Assembly: GCA_002425405.1 (NCBI GenBank)
Contig: DIME01000096.1
Coordinates: 1 to 22,608 of the forward strand
Length of the DNA: 22,608 nucleotides
Direction of reading: 5' to 3'
Origin: Candidatus Accumulibacter vicinus
GTDB taxonomy: Bacteria > Pseudomonadota > Gammaproteobacteria > Burkholderiales > Rhodocyclaceae
The notes below the pieces were generated by a model, which saw only the letters and a program-made list of their open reading frames with translations, did not search any database and had not been told where the DNA came from. The position numbers and the translations under genes are program-made. Below, piece after piece: positions 1 through 9,395 of this stretch. How positions within the stretch are numbered: position 1 is the stretch's first letter; every line of letters starts with the position of its first letter.

Positions 1-1037
1 GCTGGGCTTCGGCCAGAGAGGAAAATCAGGCCCTGTCACGCTTCCTGCAGTATCAGCTCTTCGGCTGGTGCCTGTTCATGGCCGGCTCCATCGTCCTGGT
101 CTGGAGCCATGCCGACGTCCTTGGCGGCCACTGGAGCTTCGACCTCTTCGAATTGCTGGAAACGCCGCAGATCGCCAAATACCAGTCGGCGGCCTTCTAT
201 CTGCTGTTTTATGGCCTGGCGGTACGCACCCCGCTGTTTCCCCTGCATGGCTGGCTCCCCAACTCGGCCGGCTACGGCCTGATCGCCGTGGGTCCGGTGC
301 TGCTGCTCGGGGTCAAGGTCGGCATCTATGGCATGGCGCGCTTCCTGCTACCGCTCACCGCCGAAGCGGTGATGATCTGGCAGCCCTATGTCGTGGCCTT
401 CGCCATGGTCGGCGTCTTCTTTGCCGCGAGCATGGCTTTCCGGCAGGCCAATCTGCGCCGGCTGATGGCTTTTGCGGTGGTCAGCCATACCAGTCTGATC
501 GTGATTGGCTTGTTTACGCTGCATCCGGCCGGCCTGCAGGGCGCACTGCTGCTGGCCGTCAACTTCGGACTGGCGATTACGGTCATGCTGTTGATGGTCG
601 GTTACGTGTACCGCCGTACTGGCACCACCCATCTCGATCGGCTCGGCGGTCTCTTCGACCGCGTTCCCTTCATCGCCGTCGCCTTCCTGATCGGCGGCCT
701 GGCGCTGCTCGGCATGCCCGGGACACCCGGTTTCGACGCTGTGCACCTGGTTCTGGAAGCGTCGATCGAAACCTTTGGCGCCTTGCCGACAATCGCCACT
801 GCGCTCGGCAACGTCGCTGCCGCCGGTTTCCTGCTGTGGGCTTTCCAGCGCGCCTTTCTCGCGCCGCGACCCAGGGATCTGCCGGCAGCCCGCATCGCCC
901 GCACCGGCAAGATGGAGTATTTCGTTGGTGGTGCCACGCTGCTGGTGCTGCTGGCAGCCGGTTTCTACCCCGAACCCTGGCTGCAGTTGACCGACACGGC
1001 AACGCAGACGCTGTCGGCCCATTTCTACCATGAGTGA
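1..1037 (+). CDS. NuoM/MrpD-family proton-conducting membrane subunit, N-terminus cut by window edge
   Basis: The frame is open from base 3 with no start in the window, giving 344 visible residues. NuoM relatives have about 490-500, so roughly 150 are missing. The protein is almost entirely hydrophobic helices. The family landmark TPLFPLHGWLP lies near bases 228-260, followed by the TM8 lysine in LLLGVKVGIYG (about 300-330) and the AVVSHTSL and GMPGTPGF segments (to about 735). Three usual proton-path positions differ: the TM7 lysine is Arg (codon 225-227), the later-helix histidine is Asn (561-563), and the TM12 glutamate aligns with Val (741-743). It overlaps the next NuoM-like gene by 8 nt, so the two are surely co-transcribed. 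Family membership is clear. Which complex it belongs to (complex I, a hydrogenase-like or Mrp-like module, or a DabB-type bicarbonate system) cannot be told without the upstream genes. Confidence 0.85.
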   Translation, partial: WASAREENQALSRFLQYQLFGWCLFMAGSIVLVWSHADVLGGHWSFDLFELLETPQIAKYQSAAFYLLFYGLAVRTPLFPLHGWLPNSAGYGLIAVGPVLLLGVKVGIYGMARFLLPLTAEAVMIWQPYVVAFAMVGVFFAASMAFRQANLRRLMAFAVVSHTSLIVIGLFTLHPAGLQGALLLAVNFGLAITVMLLMVGYVYRRTGTTHLDRLGGLFDRVPFIAVAFLIGGLALLGMPGTPGFDAVHLVLEASIETFGALPTIATALGNVAAAGFLLWAFQRAFLAPRPRDLPAARIARTGKMEYFVGGATLLVLLAAGFYPEPWLQLTDTATQTLSAHFYHE

Positions 1038-2535
1038 ACCGGCGTCCTGGCCACTGCTGAGTACGCTGCTGTCGCTGCCGCTGCTTGGCGCGCTGTTGGC
1101 CACGCTGTGGCGGCGCGAGGCCGGTGCGCAGTGGGTCGCCCTGAGCAGCGCGGTGCTGACGCTGCTCTGCTCGCTGCTGATCGTCGCCACCTTCGATAGT
1201 CAGGACCCCGACTTCCAGTTGCTGGATTCGGCGAGCTGGATCCCGGGAGTCAACATCCACTACCTGGTCGGCGTCGATGGCCTCTCGCTGCTCTTTCTGC
1301 CGGCGACGGCGCTGCTCTTCTGTGGTGCGATCGTCGCCGGCTGGCGACGACGGCATGCGCCGGCTGCAGCCGCAGCCCCCCCCGGCGTGTACTTCGCCCT
1401 GCTGCTGCTGCTCGAAGCGGCCACTCTCGGCGTCTTCTGCGCACTCGACAGCATCCTGTTCTTCTGCTTCTGGGAGTTCACGCTGCTGCCGCTGTACTTC
1501 CTGGTCAGCCTGTGGGGCCTGGGTGCCAGCCGCCAGGCAGCCGCCGTGCGCTATTTCCTGGTCATGCTCGCGGGCGGCGTACCGCTGCTGTTTGGCCTCC
1601 TGGCGCTCGCTTTCGGACATGCCGAACAGGGCGGCGCGCTGCACTTCGATCTGCCAACGCTGCTGGCGACAGCGCTGCCGGAGCGAACCCAGTATCTGGT
1701 GTTCCTGCTGCTGCTCGCCGGTTTTGGCGTCAAGGTGCCGCTGCTGCCGCTGCATACCTGGCTGCCCGCACTGGCGATGGGTGCGCCGGCGGCAGTGACG
1801 GCCGTGCTGGTCGGACTCAAACTCGGCGTCTACGGGCTGATCCGCTTCGCCATTCCACTGGCGCCACTCGCGGCGCGCGAGCTGCACTGGCTGCTCGCCG
1901 GTTTCGGTACCGTGGCCATCCTTTACGGTAGTGTTGCAGCACTGGCACAGAGCAATCTGCGCGCCGTACTGGCATACGCGAGCCTGTCGCATGTCGGGCT
2001 GGTCGTGCTGGGACTGGCATCGTTCTCGGTTTCGGCGCTGCAGGGAGCGCTCCTGCAACTGCTGCACTTCAGCGTCGCCGCAAGCGGCGGCTTTCTGGTC
2101 CTCGCTTTCCTGCAGCGCCGAAGCGACTCGACCGACCTCAGCCAGCTCGGTGGCGTGATCCACCGCATGCCACTCCTGTCGGGCTTCTTCCTGTTCTTCG
2201 GACTGGCCGGCATCGGCCTGCCGGGGACCAGCGGCTTCCCCGGAGAACTGCTGATCATCGTCGAAACGCTGCATAGCCATACCGGTGCCGGCCTCGCAGC
2301 GCTGTTCGCCATGGTGCTCGCTGCCGCAGCCTTCCTGTCGCCTTTCCGGCAAGCCTTTCTCGGTCCCTTGCGCAATCCCGACCTCGCCACCGCCGAAGAC
2401 CTGCTGCCGCGCGAGCTGGCCTTGCTGCTCTTGCCGACCCTGTTGATTCTGGCGGTCGGCGTCTATCCGCGGCCGATCCTCGAACTGCTGCGGCCGAGTG
2501 CCGAAGCCTGGGTGGCGGCGCTCGCCGGGCTGTAG
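1030..2535 (+). CDS. NuoM/MrpD-family proton-conducting membrane subunit (second copy)
   Basis: A complete 501-residue protein, the usual NuoM length, with about 13-14 predicted transmembrane helices. Unlike its upstream paralogue it keeps the proton-path residues: Glu149 in FFCFWEFTLLPLYF (TM5), Lys235 in GFGVKVPLLPLHTWLP (TM7), Lys264 in LVGLKLGVYG (TM8), His346 in LLHFSVA, and Glu406 in GTSGFPGELL (TM12). The PDAH sequence that normally follows the TWLP motif in true complex I NuoM is replaced by PALAMGAP, so this is a divergent member. The ATG at 1030 lies inside the end of the upstream gene, which implies translational coupling. Nothing NuoN-like follows, so this is not the end of a standard nuo operon. 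The role is inferred as ion or proton translocation in a membrane complex with the first copy. The redox or carbonic-anhydrase-like partner is outside the window. Confidence 0.88.
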   Translation: MSEPASWPLLSTLLSLPLLGALLATLWRREAGAQWVALSSAVLTLLCSLLIVATFDSQDPDFQLLDSASWIPGVNIHYLVGVDGLSLLFLPATALLFCGAIVAGWRRRHAPAAAAAPPGVYFALLLLLEAATLGVFCALDSILFFCFWEFTLLPLYFLVSLWGLGASRQAAAVRYFLVMLAGGVPLLFGLLALAFGHAEQGGALHFDLPTLLATALPERTQYLVFLLLLAGFGVKVPLLPLHTWLPALAMGAPAAVTAVLVGLKLGVYGLIRFAIPLAPLAARELHWLLAGFGTVAILYGSVAALAQSNLRAVLAYASLSHVGLVVLGLASFSVSALQGALLQLLHFSVAASGGFLVLAFLQRRSDSTDLSQLGGVIHRMPLLSGFFLFFGLAGIGLPGTSGFPGELLIIVETLHSHTGAGLAALFAMVLAAAAFLSPFRQAFLGPLRNPDLATAEDLLPRELALLLLPTLLILAVGVYPRPILELLRPSAEAWVAALAGL

Positions 2536-2731
2536 GCGGTTTGATCCGTCGCGCGTGCGTTTTGGCCAAAGCGCAGCGGTCGATGCTTGCGTGTTTCAAG
2601 AGATACCGCAAAAGACCGCAGAAGTGTCCTTGGATTTCTACCCTTCGACCGTCCAACCCGTCCATTTTCCCGGAATCAGGGCCATTCGGCATCTTTGCCT
2701 CAACTGCTCGCGAAACACCATGATTCGATAT

Positions 2732-2737
2732 TAGAAT
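2732..2737 (+). promoter_or_regulatory. Possible -10 element upstream of the DUF4332 gene
   Basis: TAGAAT matches the sigma-70 -10 consensus at 5 of 6 positions in a locally AT-rich stretch of a 289-bp intergenic region. No convincing -35 box sits 16-18 nt upstream. The rest of 2536-2824 shows only the short near-palindrome TTTTGGCCAAA around 2561-2571 and no gene I would support. Confidence 0.28.
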
Positions 2738-2824
2738 TGTCTCCGCCGAATACCCGCTTGACCTGGAGATTCCGGCAACATGCAAGCTTCGCTTCAGCCC
2801 ACCACACCAGAGGAGAAAACCGAA

Positions 2825-3232
2825 ATGACCGTCTCAGTAAAAGACTTGCAGGGAAGCACCCCTGAGCTGATCGAAAAGCTCAAGGCCAATGGAATCCTCA
2901 ACAATGAACAGCTTCTCGCGGCAGCCGCTGCGCCGGCACAGAGAAAAGTCCTCGCCAGCGCTTGCGGTTGTGAGACCCGCGTCATCCTGGAGCTCACCAA
3001 CCGGGCCGATCTGGCCCGCATCAAGGGCGTCTCCGGAGTCTATTCCGACCTGCTCGAGAAGGCCGGCGTCGATACGGTCAAGGAACTGGCAACCCGCCGC
3101 GCCGACAATCTGCATGCCAAGATTGTCGAGACCAACGCCAGCCATCAGATCACCAAGCAAGCACCTTCCTTGGCCATGGTTGAGTCCTGGGTGCAACAGG
3201 CGAAGGAACTGCCCAAGACCTTGAGCTACTGA
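2825..3232 (+). CDS. DUF4332-family helix-hairpin-helix-like protein
   Basis: A 135-residue soluble protein. The start at 2825 is chosen because AGGAG at 2811-2815 lies 9 nt upstream. An in-frame ATG at 2780 would add 15 residues but has a poorer site. The centre (about 63-89, LARIKGVSGVYSDLLEKAGV and onward) has the pattern of a helix-hairpin-helix pair, as in DUF4332 proteins, where a G-x-G turn is followed by 'LLEKAGVDTVKEL'. A weaker copy of the repeat is visible at residues 15-35 (LIEKLKANGILNNEQLL). The family has no established function; nucleic-acid or protein binding is inferred from the fold only. It stands alone, 289 bp after the NuoM-like pair. No signal peptide or membrane helix is seen. 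Confidence 0.75.
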   Translation: MTVSVKDLQGSTPELIEKLKANGILNNEQLLAAAAAPAQRKVLASACGCETRVILELTNRADLARIKGVSGVYSDLLEKAGVDTVKELATRRADNLHAKIVETNASHQITKQAPSLAMVESWVQQAKELPKTLSY

Positions 3233-3539
3233 GTTTCACCGAAACACGAATTGGCTTGGGGCCTTCGGCCGTACCGCGGGACCCAGGCCGGCAGCAGCGC
3301 CTCCGGCAGCGGCAACAAACCGAAAACCCCTGCTTGACGACAACGACGCGGTGCTTGTCAAGAGGGTCTGCGCAAGGAGTTTCCATCTTGCATGGATATT
3401 TTCCGGGGTGCTCCAGCAGGTGGAGACGATCGCATCGCGTTCGGGATTCGGCGTGATGCGTTCGATATAGGATCGGCCGGTCGCGGGGTGGGCTAACCAC
3501 CAAAATCGAGATGCGGTTGCTCCGGAGTGCCGCAACTGG
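3233..3539. other. 307-bp stretch without a supported gene
   Basis: This lies between the DUF4332 gene (plus) and the alpha/beta hydrolase (minus), whose ends converge here. It holds a small inverted repeat GTTTC-acc-GAAAC directly after the DUF4332 stop, a GGCC-ttc-GGCC hairpin near 3268-3278, and an imperfect inverted repeat at about 3333-3363 (CTTGA...TCAAG). None has a T-tract typical of an intrinsic terminator. A minus-strand frame at 3236-3535 is open and looks partly protein-like, but it starts with TTG, has no ribosome binding site, and its third-position GC is lower than in the neighbours. I treat it as unproven. Confidence 0.5.
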
Positions 3540-4451
3540 TTATCGCCGTAGCATGCAATCTGGCACTGTTGCGAAAAACGACTCGATCAGCTCGGCCAGC
3601 ATTTCCGGCCGATCGTGCTGCACGTTGTGCCCGCAATCGTCAATGCAAGCAACGCTTCCCTTCGCGAAGCAGTTCATTCGTCGTTGCAGTTCGTCGGGAG
3701 ACTTGCCGAAGCGCTGCTGCACATAGCCTTCATCAGCCGTCACCAGCAGGACGGGAGCAGTCATCGCCCGCCAGCAGGCCATGACTTCCTCGATCCGGTA
3801 GAGGTGGGGCGAGGGGACCTTGTGCCAGGGGTCGCAGGCAACGACATACTTCCCGTCGGGCAGCTCGGTTGCGCAATGCGTCGCCAGAAATGCGGCCCGT
3901 TCCGGGAGGAGTCGCGGGTTGGACTGCAGCAGTCGCGCAGCAAGCTGATCGCGGCTGGCGTAGGCGCGCAGCTTCGGCGTCCCGCGTGCGTGGTCGAGCC
4001 ATTCGCGGATGCGGCCGGGTGCTTCGTGGATTGCGTTTGGCTGCAGGCCAAGGAAATCGACCATCAGCAGGCCGGCAATCCGATCTGGCCGGGCGCCGCC
4101 GTAGATGCTCGCCACCCCACCGCCCATGCTGTGGCCGATGATGCGTGCCGGCACACCGGGGCTATAGCGATCGAGCAGCGCATCGAGGTCGGCGTAGTAA
4201 TCGGCGAACCAATAGCGGCGGTTCAGCCATTCGCTTTGCCCGTAGCCACGCCAGTCCGGCGCCACCACATGCCACGCGTGACGGAGCGCATCAACCGTGA
4301 ACTGAAAGCTGGCCGAAGAATCCATCCAGCCATGCAGCATCAGCAGCAGTGGCGCATCGTCCGGGCCCCAGTGGCGCACGTTGTAGGTGAGGCGATTGAT
4401 CGCGACCCGCTCGCAACGGGAGGGCGTCAACGTCTGCACCCGTTGATCCAA
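3540..4451 (-). CDS. Alpha/beta-hydrolase fold protein
   Basis: About 303 residues with a complete alpha/beta hydrolase signature. The oxyanion-hole motif HGWMD is at 40-44, the nucleophile elbow GHSMGG has Ser108, a likely acid is Asp240 in LLVTADEG, and the catalytic His275 is in CGHNVQHDRP. The DWRGYGQS segment at 66-73 is typical of hydrolases of the epoxide-hydrolase, haloalkane-dehalogenase or esterase type. The substrate cannot be read from sequence. The start is uncertain: no in-frame ATG exists before an upstream stop, so it begins at TTG (4451) or GTG (4439), neither with a clear ribosome binding site. It lies 69 nt after radA on the same strand and may be the distal gene of that unit. 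No signal peptide is seen, so it is probably cytoplasmic. Confidence 0.88.
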   Translation of the reverse strand: MDQRVQTLTPSRCERVAINRLTYNVRHWGPDDAPLLLMLHGWMDSSASFQFTVDALRHAWHVVAPDWRGYGQSEWLNRRYWFADYYADLDALLDRYSPGVPARIIGHSMGGGVASIYGGARPDRIAGLLMVDFLGLQPNAIHEAPGRIREWLDHARGTPKLRAYASRDQLAARLLQSNPRLLPERAAFLATHCATELPDGKYVVACDPWHKVPSPHLYRIEEVMACWRAMTAPVLLVTADEGYVQQRFGKSPDELQRRMNCFAKGSVACIDDCGHNVQHDRPEMLAELIESFFATVPDCMLRR

Positions 4452-4520
4452 TCGGGTAAGGCGGGAATATTCACGATCTTCGTGCTATGACCTCCCCCCA
4501 CGACGCGTCGAGGGCGCCCC

Positions 4521-5903
<1,383 letters not shown>

Positions 5904-5905
5904 GC

Positions 5906-7006
5906 TCAGATTTCGACGACCGGGACGCGCCGTGCCAGTGCACAGAACAGCTCGTAGCTGATGGTCTGTGCAGCGGCCGCTACCGCGTCGGCCGGCAGAC
6001 CCTCGCCCCAGAGGACCACCGGGCTGCCGACGCCGGTGCCTGGCAGATCGGTCAGGTCGCAGGCGAGCATGTCCATCGACACTCGACCGAGCGTTTGCGT
6101 CTGCTGACCGGCAACGAGAATCGGCGTGCCGCTGGGCGCATGGCGTGGATAACCATCGGCGTAACCGCAGGCGACGACGCCGACGCGTGTCGGCCGCTGC
6201 GCGACAAAGGTGCCGCCGTAACCGACGCGCTCGCCGACGCCGATTTCCTGCACCGCCAGAATCCGGCTGCGCAGCGTCATCACCGGCTTGAGGTCGAGGC
6301 TCGCGGCCTCCTGAGCGGCGAACGGGCTGCCGCCATAGAGCATGATCCCGGGCCGTACCCAGGCATACGCGGTCTGCGGGTAACGCAGGATGGCGGCCGA
6401 GTTGGCGACCGAGATCGGCAGGCTTGCGGCCTCCGGCCAATCGGCGAGCATGCGGGTAAAGCGTTCGAGCTGCCAGTTGATGCAGCGCTCACCGCCGACC
6501 GCGTCGGCTTCGGCAAAGTGCGTCATCAAGGTCACCGGGGCAGGAGCCGCCGCCGTAGCCAGCGCCGTCAGTTCGCGGCGCGCGGCCGGAATCTGCCCGC
6601 CGGAGAGACCGAGGCGATGCATGCCGCTGTCGAGCTTGAGGTAGATCGGAAGGGGGACCGGCAGAGCGGCGTGACGCAGCATCTGCAACTGTTCGAGGCG
6701 ATGAATGACTACACTCAACCGATACGTCGCACAGATTTCCAGATCGGCCGCGGCAAAGAAACCCTCGAGCAGGAGAATCGGCTGACGGATACCGGCCTCG
6801 CGCAGGATGATCGCTTCATCGAGGTCGAGCAGGGCGAAACCGTCGGCGACCTCGCCGAGCGCTGTCGCCGCACGCAGCAGGCCATGCCCATAGGCGTTGG
6901 CCTTGACCACCGCCCAGGCCCTGGCCGCACCGGCATGCCTTTTCGCAACCAGGTAATTGTGACGCAGCGCCGCCAGATCAATGCGGGCTTCAATCGGGCG
7001 CGGCAT
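5906..7006 (-). CDS. alr: Alanine racemase
   Basis: A 366-residue fold-type III PLP enzyme that interconverts L- and D-alanine for peptidoglycan synthesis. The PLP lysine is Lys35 in AVVKANAYGHG. The opposing catalytic tyrosine is Tyr263 in GERVGYGGTF. Arg218 in VRPGIMLYG and the GRVSMDM segment (about 307-313) are family-typical. Length and both active-site motifs are complete, so it should be functional. The ATG overlaps the stop of the upstream lysR by one base (TGATG), and radA follows after 2 nt, so the three genes are very likely one transcript with coupled translation. Proximity of alr, radA and lplT is common in betaproteobacteria. Confidence 0.96.
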   Translation of the reverse strand: MPRPIEARIDLAALRHNYLVAKRHAGAARAWAVVKANAYGHGLLRAATALGEVADGFALLDLDEAIILREAGIRQPILLLEGFFAAADLEICATYRLSVVIHRLEQLQMLRHAALPVPLPIYLKLDSGMHRLGLSGGQIPAARRELTALATAAAPAPVTLMTHFAEADAVGGERCINWQLERFTRMLADWPEAASLPISVANSAAILRYPQTAYAWVRPGIMLYGGSPFAAQEAASLDLKPVMTLRSRILAVQEIGVGERVGYGGTFVAQRPTRVGVVACGYADGYPRHAPSGTPILVAGQQTQTLGRVSMDMLACDLTDLPGTGVGSPVVLWGEGLPADAVAAAAQTISYELFCALARRVPVVEI

Positions 7007-7911
7007 CAGGCAGACAGCTCGCGCAGCTTGTTCCTGGCGAAGTCGACGAAGGTGAGCACCACCCTGGAGCGGAAGCGTTCTTTAGGATAGACCAGCGACA
7101 AGGTACGCTTCAGTCGCGGTCGCAGCGGAACGGCGACGAGCGTTCCGAGTTGCCGTTCCTTCTCGAAACTCGCCCGCGACACGATCGAGTAGCCCAGACC
7201 GGTCGCCACCACGCCCTTCAAGGATTCCGGACTCGACAACTCCATCAGCATCCTGAGTTTCTCGGGATCGACGCCACAAGCCCGAAAATAGTCGTCGGTG
7301 ACTTCGCGGGTGCCCGAACCCGGTTCACGTGCGATGTAGTCGTACCCCAACAGGCTGCGCGCATCGACATCGCTACGCTTGGACAGGGGATGATGGGGCG
7401 TGCACACCACCTGCAGTTCATCGTCGCCACAGATTTCGCACTGCAGGCTGGGATGATTGTTGGTGTTCGATTCGATCAGGCCGATGTCAAGGGTATGGGC
7501 GGCGATGGCGTTACTGATCGATTCCGAGTTGGCAACGGTCAGCCGCGCACGCACCTGTGGATAACGGACGTTGAATTCGCCAAGGATCGGCGGCAACATG
7601 AATTCGGCAATCGTCGTGCTCGCCCCGACCAGCAGGCTGCCGCTCATCTGCCCGGTCATCTCGGCGACACGGACGTCGAGTTCCTTGGTCAGTCCAAGGA
7701 TGCGCTCCGCGTAATCGAGCACCAGGTCTCCGGCCGGAGTAAGCGAGATTCGCCCGCCACCGCGCTCGAAGAGACGGGTGTTGAAGTGTTCCTCGAGTTG
7801 CTTGATCTGAAAGGTCACGGCCGGTTGCGTCATGTACAGCGTCTCGCCAGCCTTGGTAAAGGACAGGTGTCTGGCCACCGCTTGAAATACCTGTAATCGA
7901 CGATCAGCCAC
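7006..7911 (-). CDS. LysR-family transcriptional regulator
   Basis: A 301-residue regulator with an N-terminal winged helix-turn-helix (about residues 3-62, including SFTKAGETLYMTQPAVTFQIKQLEE) and a periplasmic-binding-protein-like effector domain (about 90-300). The GTG start at 7911 is well supported: AGGAGA lies 8 nt upstream, while a nearby ATG at 7918 hits a stop after four codons. The domain resembles the CysL/CbbR side of the LysR family, but the ligand cannot be named. It ends inside the alr start codon, so it is the first gene of a lysR-alr-radA unit. It faces lplT across a 168-bp region in which, as is usual for LysR proteins, it could regulate itself and the divergent gene; that is inference. 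Confidence 0.93.
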   Translation of the reverse strand: MADRRLQVFQAVARHLSFTKAGETLYMTQPAVTFQIKQLEEHFNTRLFERGGGRISLTPAGDLVLDYAERILGLTKELDVRVAEMTGQMSGSLLVGASTTIAEFMLPPILGEFNVRYPQVRARLTVANSESISNAIAAHTLDIGLIESNTNNHPSLQCEICGDDELQVVCTPHHPLSKRSDVDARSLLGYDYIAREPGSGTREVTDDYFRACGVDPEKLRMLMELSSPESLKGVVATGLGYSIVSRASFEKERQLGTLVAVPLRPRLKRTLSLVYPKERFRSRVVLTFVDFARNKLRELSA

Positions 7912-8035
7912 CAGCCATCTCTCCTTTTTCCTTTAAACCAGATTCAAACACAAAACAGCCCGGCGAGCCAGATCTGTGCCGGTCCAATGCGCAGCACCCG
8001 GCCACGGGGTTCTGCTAACAAGTTGGCGCCTTTCA

Positions 8036-8044
8036 TGGTATAAG
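8036..8044 (+). promoter_or_regulatory. Candidate extended -10 promoter for lplT
   Basis: TG-g-TATAAG is an extended -10 element, with TATAAG matching 5 of 6 consensus positions, about 36 nt before the lplT ATG. The -35 region (around 8015-8021, CTAACAA) is weak, as is usual for extended -10 promoters. The rest of the lysR-lplT divergent region (7912-8079) holds the lysR ribosome binding site and an AT-rich stretch at about 7925-7957. Confidence 0.42.
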
Positions 8045-8079
8045 GCCAACACCCAACCCACAGGGCATCATAATATCCA

Positions 8080-9342
8080 ATGCCTTTCGGCTTCTACATC
8101 ATCATGGCTGCGCAGTTCTTTTCAGCGCTGGCCGACAATGCCCTGCTCATCGTTGCCATCTCGCTCCTGCGCGAAATGCACGCGCCGAGCGAGTACGAAC
8201 CGCTGCTCAAGACCTTCTTCACCGTCTCCTATGTCCTACTCGCGGCTTTTGTGGGCGGCTTTGCCGACTCGATGCCGAAGTGGCGAGTCATGTTCATCAG
8301 CAACGGGATCAAGATCTTCGGCTGCGCGATCATGTACTGGGATGCGCACCCCTTGCTGGCCTACGCCGTCGTCGGTCTCGGGGCGGCCGCTTACTCGCCG
8401 GCCAAGTATGGCATCCTCACCGAATACCTGCCGCACCGTCTGCTGGTGGTCGCCAATGGCTGGATCGAGGGGCTGACGGTCGGTGCGATCATCCTCGGCG
8501 TCGTCGTCGGCGGCACGCTGATCCAGCCGGAGGTCGCCTACAGCCTGCTCGCCTTCGATTTGCCGGTCATTGATACCGGCGTCGATACCATCGGCGAAAT
8601 GTCGCTCTGCTTTGTCGCCGTTTTCTACCTGCTCGCGGCACTGTTCAACCTCTATATTCCCGACACCGGCGTCGATCACCGTGTGCTGCACAAGAACCCC
8701 TGGTATCTGCTGCGCGAGTTCAATCATTGCCTGGTACTGCTCTGGCGTGACCGCCTGGGCCAGGTGTCGCTGGCAGTGACCACCCTGTTCTGGGGCGCTG
8801 GCGCCACCCTCCAGTTCATCGTCATCAAATGGGCCGAAACGGCGCTCCATCTCGGCCTCTCGAAGTCGAGCATGCTGCAGGGCGTGGTTGCCGTCGGTGT
8901 GGCGCTGGGTGCCGCTGGCGCGGCGAGAATGATCACCCTGCGCAAGTCCGTGCGCGTGATTCCGCTCGGCATCGCCATGGGGATCATCGTGCTGGTGATG
9001 AACTTCGTCCATCACCTGTGGCTCGCCATTCCCCTGCTGGTCCTGATCGGTGCGCTCTCCGGCTTCTTTGTGGTGCCGATGAATGCACTATTGCAGCACC
9101 GCGGCCACATCCTGATGGGTGCCGGACACTCGATTGCCGTTCAGAACTTCAACGAGAACCTGTCGATCCTGGCCATGACGGGTCTTTATTTCCTGATGAT
9201 GCGCGCCAACATCTCGATCTACGTGGTGATTACCCTGTTCGGGATGTTCGTCAGCGGCGCGATGTGGCTCGTCAAGGGCCGCCATGAAGCCAATCAGGAA
9301 ATCCGGGATGACGTCAGCCAGCTCGACGACAACGCCCTCTGA
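8080..9342 (+). CDS. lplT: Lysophospholipid transporter LplT (major facilitator superfamily)
   Basis: A 420-residue membrane protein with about 12 predicted helices. The opening PFGFYIIMAAQFFSALADNA is characteristic of LplT, as are AAYSPAKYGILTEYLP (about 107-122) and GALSGFFVVPMNALLQHRG (near 326-344). LplT flips lysophospholipids, mainly lysophosphatidylethanolamine, across the inner membrane so they can be re-acylated. No acyltransferase/acyl-ACP synthetase (Aas) gene is next to it here. It is transcribed away from lysR-alr-radA. The ATG at 8080 matches the usual N-terminus, although the ribosome binding site is weak (AGGGCA about 10 nt upstream). Confidence 0.93.
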   Translation: MPFGFYIIMAAQFFSALADNALLIVAISLLREMHAPSEYEPLLKTFFTVSYVLLAAFVGGFADSMPKWRVMFISNGIKIFGCAIMYWDAHPLLAYAVVGLGAAAYSPAKYGILTEYLPHRLLVVANGWIEGLTVGAIILGVVVGGTLIQPEVAYSLLAFDLPVIDTGVDTIGEMSLCFVAVFYLLAALFNLYIPDTGVDHRVLHKNPWYLLREFNHCLVLLWRDRLGQVSLAVTTLFWGAGATLQFIVIKWAETALHLGLSKSSMLQGVVAVGVALGAAGAARMITLRKSVRVIPLGIAMGIIVLVMNFVHHLWLAIPLLVLIGALSGFFVVPMNALLQHRGHILMGAGHSIAVQNFNENLSILAMTGLYFLMMRANISIYVVITLFGMFVSGAMWLVKGRHEANQEIRDDVSQLDDNAL

Positions 9343-9367
9343 ACTGGCCCGAGCCATTCCCTGCTGA

Positions 9368-9395
9368 TTGATCTATGGGCAGAAACCGCTATACT
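9368..9395 (+). promoter_or_regulatory. Sigma-70-type promoter for the Lrp/AsnC regulator
   Basis: TTGATC (9368-9373) and TATACT (9390-9395) are separated by 16 nt, matching 4/6 and 5/6 of the consensus. The -10 box ends 31 nt before the start codon. Just downstream, 9403-9416 is a near-palindrome centred on ATGCAT (TTTc-ATGCAT-aAAA), placed where a dimeric Lrp-type regulator could repress its own gene. The autoregulation is inference. Confidence 0.6.

Noticed and set aside
670..2352. 560-codon open frame on the minus strand opposite the NuoM-like genes
   Set aside because: It is rich in Gln, Arg, Glu and Cys with no domain pattern, and lies opposite well-supported membrane proteins. It is a shadow frame caused by GC-rich codon use.
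2541..2723. 60-codon plus-strand frame between the NuoM-like pair and the DUF4332 gene
   Set aside because: No ribosome binding site and no protein-like pattern; overlapping frames in the same place are equally open.
5904..6440. N-terminal extension of RadA across alr
   Set aside because: The open frame runs through alr in another register, is Arg/Gly/Ala-rich and not RadA-like. The ATG at 5903 gives the normal 460-residue RadA.
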